This document shows, in pieces, positions 57,906 to 64,000 of a stretch of DNA of 64,000 bases; position 1 is the first letter of the stretch; the number at the start of each line of letters is the position of its first letter. The notes beneath the pieces are model-generated. The model was given only the letters and a program-made list of their open reading frames with translations. It was not told the origin of the DNA and ran no database searches. Both the position numbers and the translations under genes were made by a program. The DNA comes from Alphaproteobacteria bacterium (GTDB taxonomy: Bacteria > Pseudomonadota > Alphaproteobacteria > Geminicoccales > Geminicoccaceae). The stretch lies in NCBI GenBank assembly GCA_026982705.1, contig JALSGP010000046.1:1-64000 (forward strand). Reading direction: 5' to 3'.

Positions 57906-57937
57906 CGGGCCGCCACGGGATCGGCCGTGGCGGCCCG
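57906..57937 (-). terminator. Strong intra-operon hairpin between dctP and dctQ, system 2
   Basis: A 13-bp perfect stem CGGGCCGCCACGG/CCGTGGCGGCCCG with a 6-nt loop follows the dctP stop by 8 bp and precedes dctQ, with no T-tract. Such hairpins in solute-receptor operons partly end or stabilise the transcript so that the receptor outnumbers the membrane subunits. That role is inferred. Confidence 0.65.
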
Positions 57938-57945
57938 CGTGGGTC

Positions 57946-59043
57946 TCACTCCTCGCCGCGCGGCCAGTAGTAATCCGCGGCGAAGGCATAGGGTGGGAAA
58001 TAGAACCTCTTGGACGGAACCACCACGCTGGCGTAGGCCTTCTTGGATTCCAGAACCTTCTTGAAGAAGGGATTGTTCTTGGAGTGCTCGGCCGCGAGAT
58101 CGTCCCAAGCGGCAAGGAAGGCCTTGAGGATGTCTTCGGGAGTCTTCTTGATCACGACGCCGTACTTTTCACGAAGCTCCTTGAGGGCCTCGGCGTTCTG
58201 CTTCTGCCAGCGCACCCACCAGCGCATCCAGGTGGCGTCCGCCGCCGTCTGGATGGCCTCACGCTGCTGGTCGGTGAGGCTCTCCCAGATGTCGCCGTTG
58301 ACGATGACGTCGGAGATGGTGACGGTCTCGTGCATGCCGGGCGAGTAGTGGTACTTCCACACATTGTGGAAGCCGAGGCGCAGATCCTCGACGCCGCCCA
58401 CCCACTCGGCGCAGTCGATGACGCCGCGCTCGGCCGCCGGCAGGATCTCGCCTCCGGGCATGTTGACCACCGCGAAGCCCATGCGCGACCAGATCTCGTT
58501 GGCGATGCCGGTCTGGCGGCACTTCATGCCCTTCATGTCCTCGATGTTGGCGACGGGCTGCTTGAACCAGCCGAAGGCCTGCGGACCGGCGGGCAGGATG
58601 GGGATGGCCTTGATGTTGAGCTTGACTTCGTTCTTCCAGAATTCCTCGTAGAGTTCCTTGCCGCCGCCCTCGTAGAACCAGCCCATGTGGTCGAGCATGT
58701 CGAGCCCGAAGGGTCCGCCCGGGCCACCGGTGAAGAGGATGGCGGCGGGATGACGCCCCTGCAGATAGCCGGCCCAGATGTGACCGCCGTCGAGGACGCC
58801 ACTGTGGACCGCATCGAACACCTCGAAGGCCGGTACCACCTGCCCGGCCGGCATGGTCTTGATGGTGAGCTCGCCGCCGGTGAGGGCCTTCACCCGTTCG
58901 GCGAACATGGTGAAGTTCTCGTAGAGGGTGAGACCGGCCGGCCAGGCCGCCTGGAACTGGAGCGTCCGGGCGTCGGCCGGTGCGGTGACGGCGAGTGCCG
59001 CGAGCCCGGTGGCCGCGGCCAGTGACAGCATCGTTCTGCGCAT
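57946..59043 (-). CDS. TRAP transporter substrate-binding protein (TakP-like), system 2
   Basis: A 365-residue periplasmic receptor with a Sec signal (LSLAAATGLAALAVTAPADA). LQFQAAWPAGLTLYENF, GELTIKTMPAGQVVPAFEVFDAVHSGVLDGGH, KCRQTGIANEIWSRMGFAVVNMPGGEILPAAERGVIDCAEWVGGVEDLRLGFHNVWKYHY and PGMHETVTI resemble the alpha-keto-acid receptor TakP. The sequence is richer in Lys and lower in GC than its neighbours, suggesting high expression. ATG 59043 with GAAGGGAGGGAAG. Keto acids or lactate are plausible ligands; not proven. Confidence 0.93.
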   Translation of the reverse strand: MRRTMLSLAAATGLAALAVTAPADARTLQFQAAWPAGLTLYENFTMFAERVKALTGGELTIKTMPAGQVVPAFEVFDAVHSGVLDGGHIWAGYLQGRHPAAILFTGGPGGPFGLDMLDHMGWFYEGGGKELYEEFWKNEVKLNIKAIPILPAGPQAFGWFKQPVANIEDMKGMKCRQTGIANEIWSRMGFAVVNMPGGEILPAAERGVIDCAEWVGGVEDLRLGFHNVWKYHYSPGMHETVTISDVIVNGDIWESLTDQQREAIQTAADATWMRWWVRWQKQNAEALKELREKYGVVIKKTPEDILKAFLAAWDDLAAEHSKNNPFFKKVLESKKAYASVVVPSKRFYFPPYAFAADYYWPRGEE

Positions 59044-59140
59044 GTCTTCCCTCCCTTCTTCGGACTCGGCGGATCCGCTCCCCGTCGGACCCGCGAGGCA
59101 GGGCGCAACCTAGCAACGCCCCCGCGGACTGTGAACTCCA

Positions 59141-59166
59141 CCCGCGCGCATGAGCGTGCGCGCGGG
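59141..59166 (-). terminator. Terminator hairpin after the EamA gene
   Basis: CCCGCGCGCA pairs with TGCGCGCGGG around a 6-nt loop, 32 bp after the stop of the minus-strand EamA gene and 98 bp before dctP. It probably separates amidase-EamA from the TRAP operon. No T-tract is present. Confidence 0.5.
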
Positions 59167-59198
59167 ACGTGAAGGGCGACGGTCGTGGCGCGGGTGCC

Positions 59199-60080
59199 TC
59201 AGCGTCGGGCCTCCCGCCAGCTCGCCAGGAGGCCGGCGCCGACGATGAGCAGGCCGCCGAGCAGCGCCCAGCGATCCGGGACTTCGCCGAAGAAGACGAA
59301 GCCGAAGAGAGTGGCGAAGACGATGTGGAAGTAAAGAAACGGCTGCACCACCGGGGCCGGGGCGAGGGCGAGGGCCCGCACCAGCGCATAGTGACCGAGG
59401 CTGCCGATGAGAGCCACCGCCAGCAGCAGCAGCCACGCCTCCGGCTCCGGCGGTCGCCAGAACCAGGGCCCCACCAGGGTGGTGAGGGCGGCCGAGAGGA
59501 GGGCCTGGATGGCGAAGCTGGTCTCGGGCGGATCGATGCGACCGGCCATGCGGGTGGTGAGCTGGTAGGCGGCGTAGACGAGGATCCCGACGCAGGCCAC
59601 CAGCGCGCCCGGACGGAGGACGGCGACACCGGGGCGCAGCATCACCAGCAGCCCCGCGAAGCCCACCACCACCGCCACCACCCGCCACAGTCCGGCGGGC
59701 TCGCCCAGGAGGCGCGCGGAGACGGCCAGCACCAGGAGCGGCGTGGTGGCGAAGATGGTCTGCACCTCGCCGATGGGCAGGGTGCGGAAGGCGACGAAGG
59801 CGATGCCGATCTGGATCACCAGGAGGGCGGCCCGCAGGAGCTGCAGCCCCGGCCGGCCGGAGCGGAGCGCGGGCCAGTGGCCGAGCATGCCGCGGAACAG
59901 CAGGAAGACCACCGGCACCGCCAAGAGATGCCGCAGCCACACCACCAGCGGCACCGGCAGCGTCAGCACCAGCATTTTGCTGAGCCCGTCCATGAGACCG
60001 AACATGGCGGTGGCGAAGACGGTGAGGGCGATGCCGGCGAACTCGGGGCGCCGCACCGTCACGGGCGTGCGTCGGCTCAT
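59199..60080 (-). CDS. EamA/DMT-family transporter
   Basis: A 293-residue inner-membrane protein with ten helices in two EamA halves: FAGIALTVFATAMFGLMDGLSKML, FRGMLGHWP, FVAFRTLPIGEVQTIFATTPLLVLAVS and the second half LIGSLGHYALVRALALAPAPVVQPFLYFHIVFATLFGFVFFGEVPD. These resemble S-adenosylmethionine/uroporphyrin-type DMT transporters. The substrate is unknown. Its start overlaps the amidase stop (ATGA), suggesting that transporter and amidase act on linked metabolites. Confidence 0.9.
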   Translation of the reverse strand: MSRRTPVTVRRPEFAGIALTVFATAMFGLMDGLSKMLVLTLPVPLVVWLRHLLAVPVVFLLFRGMLGHWPALRSGRPGLQLLRAALLVIQIGIAFVAFRTLPIGEVQTIFATTPLLVLAVSARLLGEPAGLWRVVAVVVGFAGLLVMLRPGVAVLRPGALVACVGILVYAAYQLTTRMAGRIDPPETSFAIQALLSAALTTLVGPWFWRPPEPEAWLLLLAVALIGSLGHYALVRALALAPAPVVQPFLYFHIVFATLFGFVFFGEVPDRWALLGGLLIVGAGLLASWREARR

Positions 60081-61693
60081 GCCGCGCGGACCGCGGGCCC
60101 GCGGGGAAGCGGACCCCGCACCCCCTCGAAGGCCGCCGCCGCCCCCAGCACCGCCGCGTCGGCGAAGGGGGGACCCACCAGCTGGAGGCCCACGGGGAGA
60201 CGGCCCACCAGGCCCATGGGGACGGAGACGGCGGGAAGGCCCAGATAGTTGAAGGGGCCGACCAGCGCACCGATGCGGTTGCTGAGGCGCACGAAACGGG
60301 CATCGCCGTCGGTGTCGGTGGCGGCGATGGCCGGGGCCGGCACGGGGACCGTGGGCGTGGCGATCAGGTCGAAGCGGTCGAACACCGCCCGGCAGAAGCG
60401 ACGGAGCAGCACGCCCCGGGCCCGGAGGGCGGTCCCGAGGGTGGCGGCGCCGAAGGCGAGGCCGGGCCGGAGACGGGCCAGGGTGTGGGGGAGGAGCCGG
60501 TCGCCGCGGGTCCGCAGATGTGCCAGGTGGAGCGTCGCCGCCTCCGCCATCAGCACCACCCGCCGTGCGGTCTGGATGGTCTCGATCTCCGGCAGCTCGC
60601 CCCGCTCCACCACCGCGCCGGCCTCGGCGAGGGCGCCCAGGGCCTCGGCGAAGAGCCGCCGCACGCGGCCCTGCACCGCCGCCTCCGGCACGTCCTCCAC
60701 CGCCAGCACCCGCAGACCGCGCAGCGTCCCCGGCGCCGACCGTGGGATCGGGATCCCCTCACCGAGGCGGCTGCTCGGATCCCGCGCATCGGGACCGGCG
60801 AGGACGTGAAGGAGGAGGGTGCAGTCGCGGGCGCTGCGGGCCAGCGGTCCCACATGGTCGAGGGACCAGGAGAGGGGCATGGTTCCGCCGCGCGGGACCA
60901 GACCGAAGGTGGGCTTGAGGCCCACGAGGCCGCAGAAGGCGGCGGGGATGCGGACGGAACCGCCGGTATCGGAGCCGAGGGCGGCGGGGATGCAGCGGGC
61001 GGCGACGGCGGCGGCGGAGCCGCTGGAGGAGCCGCCGGTGAGGCGCGCGGGATCCCAGGGATTGCGGGGCGTGCCGGTGTGGGCGTTGTGGCCGGTGACG
61101 CCGAGGGCGATCTCCACCATGGCGAGTCGCCCCAGATCGACGGCGCCGGCCCGGTCCAGCCGTTCCAGTACCGTGGCGGTGACGGCGACACGGCGGCGGC
61201 GGAAGAGGACGGTGCCGCAGCCGGAAGGCTCGCCCGCGCGGTGGAACATGTCCTTGTGGGCCAGGGGGACGCCGTGGAGGGGACCGACGAGGCGACCGGC
61301 GCGGCGGCGGGCATCCAGATCCTCCGCCCGCCGCAGCGCCTCCTCGCGCCGCAGGCGCACCACCGCGCCGAGCTCGCGCCCCACCGTCTCGAGGGCGTCC
61401 AGGGCGGCCGCCGTCACCTCCACCGACCGCAACTCCCCATCCGCGAGGCGTCGGGCGAGTTCGACCAGATCGAGGGCGAGCGGCGGATCGCCGGCGGCGG
61501 GCGAAGGGACGGCGACGGGATCCCCGTTCGCCCCGCCAGCCGGGGGCCGGGCGGCCTCCCGCAGCGCCACCGCGAAATCCCCGGGGACCGCCTCGAAGGG
61601 CAGATCGTGCAGCAGCCGGTGCAGGCGCGCGGTCAGACGTTCCGCCGTCGCCACCGTGGCCGTGTCCAGCGCGGCGGGTCGACTCTCGGACAC
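60077..61693 (-). CDS. Amidase (amidase-signature family)
   Basis: A 538-residue Ser-cisSer-Lys hydrolase: the catalytic lysine in GVPLAHKDMF, TGGSSSGSAAAVAA and GSDTGGSVRIPAAFCGLVGLKP with the nucleophile serine, and GPLARSARDCTLLLHVLAG. About 90 residues with an acidic start precede the usual domain. Family members cleave diverse amides, so the substrate is open; no GatB or GatC is nearby and the sequence differs from GatA. GTG 61693 has GGGGAGGTGG. Confidence 0.9.
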   Translation of the reverse strand: MSESRPAALDTATVATAERLTARLHRLLHDLPFEAVPGDFAVALREAARPPAGGANGDPVAVPSPAAGDPPLALDLVELARRLADGELRSVEVTAAALDALETVGRELGAVVRLRREEALRRAEDLDARRRAGRLVGPLHGVPLAHKDMFHRAGEPSGCGTVLFRRRRVAVTATVLERLDRAGAVDLGRLAMVEIALGVTGHNAHTGTPRNPWDPARLTGGSSSGSAAAVAARCIPAALGSDTGGSVRIPAAFCGLVGLKPTFGLVPRGGTMPLSWSLDHVGPLARSARDCTLLLHVLAGPDARDPSSRLGEGIPIPRSAPGTLRGLRVLAVEDVPEAAVQGRVRRLFAEALGALAEAGAVVERGELPEIETIQTARRVVLMAEAATLHLAHLRTRGDRLLPHTLARLRPGLAFGAATLGTALRARGVLLRRFCRAVFDRFDLIATPTVPVPAPAIAATDTDGDARFVRLSNRIGALVGPFNYLGLPAVSVPMGLVGRLPVGLQLVGPPFADAAVLGAAAAFEGVRGPLPRGPAVRAA

Positions 61694-61812
61694 GCTCCAC
61701 CTCCCCCTCGGCCCCATCCGAGGGATGCCAGCGCCTCTCCCCGCTGGCAAGCGATCGCCTCGCGGCGCGCCGCGTGATACACACGGGTGCGGACATCCGT
61801 GGACCGCCCATC

Positions 61813-63297
61813 ATGGAGGACCCGCGGCTCGACCCCTTCCGTCGCCGGGGCGTGCGCGATCTCGCCCTCCATCGCGACCCGGCGGAGGCGGTGGCCCGCG
61901 TCGCCGAGCTCTACGCCCGGGCGGTGGCGGCGCTGCGCGCCGCCTTCGCCGCCTTCGTGGACCAGGGCCGCGAGCCCGACGGGCTCGATGCCTGCTATCC
62001 CTATCTGGGCGTGGTGATCCCGCCGGAGCGGCTCCATCTCGATGGCCGCCTCGCCTACGGCGTGCTGCACGATCCCGGCGTCTACGGGACCACCCTCACC
62101 CGGCCCGACCTCTTCCACGACTACTATCTCGGCCAGATCGAGCGGATCGTCGCCCACCACCGGGTGCCGGTGGTGACCGGGCGCAGCCCCCATCCCATTC
62201 CCCTCCCCTACGTGGTGGACGAGGGGGCGGTGCGGGTGCCGGCGGCGCGGCGGGAACGGCTCCGTCATCTCTTCCCCATGCCGGACCTGGCCCGTACCGA
62301 CGACGCCATCGCCAACGGCACCTGGCGGGGCGGGCCGGACGAACCGCGGCCGCTGGCTCTCTTCACCGCCGAACGGGTCGACTACAGCCTCCACCGGCTG
62401 GTCCACTACACCGGCACTTCGCCGGAGCACTTCCAGCGCTTCGTGCTGCTGACCAACTACCAGCGCTATGTGGAACACTTCCGCGAGGTGGCGGCGGAGC
62501 TGCTGGAGGAGGAGGGCGAGGGCCATGTGGCCTTCGTGACGCCGGGCGACGTGATCCAGCGCCCGCGGCGGCTCGGCGGGGGCCGCGAGGGGACGCCGCC
62601 CCGCCATCTGCCGCAGATGCCCGCCTACCACCTGGTGCGGCCGGACCGGCGCGGCATCACCCTGGTCAACATCGGCGTCGGCCCCAGCAACGCCCGCACC
62701 ATCACCGACCATCTGGCGGTGCTGCGTCCCCACTGCTGGCTCATGCTCGGTCACTGCGCGGGGCTGCGCCGCAGCCAGCGCCTCGGCGACTATGTGCTGG
62801 CCCACGGCTACGTGCGCGAGGACGCGGTGCTGGACCAGGAGGTGCCCCCGTTCGTGCCGGTGCCGCCCATCGCCGAGGTGCAGATCGCGCTGCAGGAGGC
62901 GACGGCCCGCGTCACCGGTCTCTCGGGGCTGGACCTCAAGACGCGCATGCGCACCGGCACCGTCGCCACCACCGCCAACCGCAACTGGGAGCTGCGCTAC
63001 GGCGAGCTCCGCACGCGCCTGAGCCAGTCGCGGGCCATCGCCGTGGACATGGAGAGCGCCACCATCGCCGCCAACGGCCTGCGCTTCCGCGTTCCCTATG
63101 GCACGCTGCTGTGCGTGTCCGACAAGCCGCTCCACGGCGAGCTCAAGCTGGGCGGGACCGCCGCCCGCTTCTACCGCGAGCGGATCCACCAGCATCTGCT
63201 CATCGGCCTCGAGACGGTGCGGATCCTGCGGGAGATGGGGCCGGAGCGGCTCCATTCGCGCAAGCTGCGCACCTTCGACGAACCCGCCTTCCGCTGA
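61813..63297 (+). CDS. amn: AMP nucleosidase
   Basis: Splits AMP to adenine and ribose 5-phosphate in nucleotide salvage. The 494 residues carry the N-terminal helical regulatory domain (VARVAELYARAVAALRAAF; YPYLGVVIPP) and the phosphorylase-like core: LFTAERVDYSLHRLVHYTGTSPEHFQRFVLLTNYQRYV, VNIGVGPSNARTITDHLAVLRPHCWLMLGHCAGL, GDYVLAHGYVREDAVLDQEVPPFVPVPPIAEVQ and AVDMESATIAANG. ATG 61813. Divergent from the amidase. Confidence 0.95.
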   Translation: MEDPRLDPFRRRGVRDLALHRDPAEAVARVAELYARAVAALRAAFAAFVDQGREPDGLDACYPYLGVVIPPERLHLDGRLAYGVLHDPGVYGTTLTRPDLFHDYYLGQIERIVAHHRVPVVTGRSPHPIPLPYVVDEGAVRVPAARRERLRHLFPMPDLARTDDAIANGTWRGGPDEPRPLALFTAERVDYSLHRLVHYTGTSPEHFQRFVLLTNYQRYVEHFREVAAELLEEEGEGHVAFVTPGDVIQRPRRLGGGREGTPPRHLPQMPAYHLVRPDRRGITLVNIGVGPSNARTITDHLAVLRPHCWLMLGHCAGLRRSQRLGDYVLAHGYVREDAVLDQEVPPFVPVPPIAEVQIALQEATARVTGLSGLDLKTRMRTGTVATTANRNWELRYGELRTRLSQSRAIAVDMESATIAANGLRFRVPYGTLLCVSDKPLHGELKLGGTAARFYRERIHQHLLIGLETVRILREMGPERLHSRKLRTFDEPAFR

Positions 63298-63306
63298 GGA
63301 GTCGCC

Positions 63307-63675
63307 ATGCGGAGGACGCCCCTCGCCACCGCCGCCGTCCTGCTGTCCGCCGCCGCCGGTCTCTTCGCGGTGGCCGCCGGTGCCCTCGCCGCCCACGGGC
63401 TCGACGGGATCCGGGCGGTGTGGATGGAGAAGGCCTCGCGCTATGCCATGTGGCACGCCCTGGCCCTGCTGGCGGCGGTGGCGCTGGAGCTGGCGGGACC
63501 GCTGGTGGTGGGCGCCTTCGCCGCGGGCGTGCTGCTGTTCTCGGGCTCGCTCGCCGCCCTCGCCCTGGGCGCGCCGCGTGGCCTCGCCGCCATCACGCCG
63601 GTGGGCGGACTGCTGCTGCTGGCCGGCTGGGCGATGCTGCTGGTCAGCGGCTGGCGGCGAGGACGCGGGCGGTGA
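63307..63675 (+). CDS. DUF423 membrane protein (YgdD-like)
   Basis: A 122-residue protein with four helices: LSAAAGLFAVAAGALAAHGL, YAMWHALALLAAVALELA, GAFAAGVLLFSGSLAALALG and ITPVGGLLLLAGWAMLLVSGW. AAHGL and YAMWHALAL are the DUF423 hallmark. Its function is unknown. ATG 63307 lies 9 bp after the AMP nucleosidase stop, so both are probably co-transcribed. The 3' end overlaps the convergent ORF by 32 bp. Confidence 0.9.
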   Translation: MRRTPLATAAVLLSAAAGLFAVAAGALAAHGLDGIRAVWMEKASRYAMWHALALLAAVALELAGPLVVGAFAAGVLLFSGSLAALALGAPRGLAAITPVGGLLLLAGWAMLLVSGWRRGRGR

Positions 63676-64000
63676 AGCGGCGCAAGTCACCGGCGTGGAT
63701 CAGGGGGGAACGATCCGGTCGCACGGCGCCCACCATCGCCAGCACGCCCTCGCCCACCACCACGGGCGCGCCGGCCCGCACGGCGACGTCGGCCCGCGGC
63801 AGCAGCAATGCCGGCGATCCCGTCCCCTCGCCGCGGGCCCAGGCCAGCGGTGGTCCCGGCCGCGGCACCCACAGCAGGGCGAGACCCAGCGCCTCGTCCC
63901 GCGCGTCCACGAGACCATAGAGGCGGCGGCCGTCGCCCGTCTCCACCGGCACGAGACTGCCGGCCGGCAGCGCCCGCGTCAGGGTCAGCACCCGATCCGA
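63644..64000 (-). CDS. Partial unknown protein at the window edge
   Basis: The ORF is open to the right edge, so only the C-terminal part (at most 118 residues) may be seen. It is beta-strand and glycine-rich (LTRALPAGSLVPVETGDGRRLYGLVDARDEAL, DVAVRAGAPVVVGEGVLAMVGAV). A GTG at 63991 could be a start. I recognise no family. Low stop frequency in this GC-rich DNA means it may not be real. Confidence 0.4.
   Translation of the reverse strand, partial: SDRVLTLTRALPAGSLVPVETGDGRRLYGLVDARDEALGLALLWVPRPGPPLAWARGEGTGSPALLLPRADVAVRAGAPVVVGEGVLAMVGAVRPDRSPLIHAGDLRRFTARVLAASR

Overview
This is a very GC-rich (roughly 70% or more) chromosomal window that reads as an alphaproteobacterium, probably close to the Rhodospirillales. 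The supporting signs are a coxB-coxA-ctaB-coxC-DUF983 cluster, an LdtR-type MarR regulator, YceD-plsX-fabH, PurS-dependent purine genes, a Mg-type HemB without the zinc cysteine triad, and a PyrB-linked dihydroorotase homologue with a degenerate metal site. There are no rRNA, tRNA, IS, phage or CRISPR features. Packing is tight: many ATGA/GTGA junctions, several convergent genes overlapping at their 3' ends, and two divergent pairs whose possible start codons share one CATG.

Layout. 0-5 kb: aa3-type cytochrome oxidase and heme O genes on the minus strand behind a FixK/FNR-like palindrome, with ctaG absent from its usual place. 5.4-6.1 kb: a decayed, frameshifted ADP-ribosylglycohydrolase gene. 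6.2-12.2 kb: YeeE/YedE thiosulfate transporter, M23 peptidase, lipoprotein hydrolase, a TIGR03032 protein and a DUF429 protein. 12.3-21.3 kb (minus): tyrS, then a four-gene envelope cluster (MotA/ExbB-like channel, MotB-like protein, two-helix membrane protein, 1033-residue coiled-coil OmpA protein), then hemB and algH. 21.3-25.9 kb: an alpha/beta hydrolase lacking its serine, then cysE-cysteine desulfurase-IscA-ferredoxin-mnmA, a sulfur line from serine to thiolated tRNA. 25.9-30.5 kb: unknown secreted proteins, a solo AmrS-like radical SAM protein, an acidic protein behind an unusually AT-rich dyad-bearing promoter, a YbaK-like deacylase and a GST.

30.6-33.5 kb: a first TRAP transporter. 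33.6-37.3 kb: three consecutive valine-catabolism genes, then ldtR. 37.4-48.1 kb: hemH, yceD-plsX-fabH, pyrB-pyrC-like, purC-purS-purQ-purL, bolA-grxD. 48.0-55.9 kb: a polysaccharide-type region with a DUF3108 protein, a PL5 alginate-lyase-like protein, rpsD, a PilZ-bearing BcsA-like synthase overlapping a membrane-fusion protein with a long low-complexity tail, and an SH3b protein. 56.0-59.0 kb: a second TRAP transporter with a strong hairpin after its binding-protein gene. 59.2-64 kb: EamA transporter, amidase, AMP nucleosidase, DUF423 and a partial ORF.

The best candidate for an undescribed system is the four-gene envelope cluster at 13975-19901: one proton-channel pair plus a second, much longer peptidoglycan-binding rod, with the two OmpA domains clearly paralogous and no flagellar, Tol, Exb or Zorya effector genes beside them. 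Second is the 48.9-55.1 kb polysaccharide region, where a membrane-fusion protein stands where BcsB would be expected.
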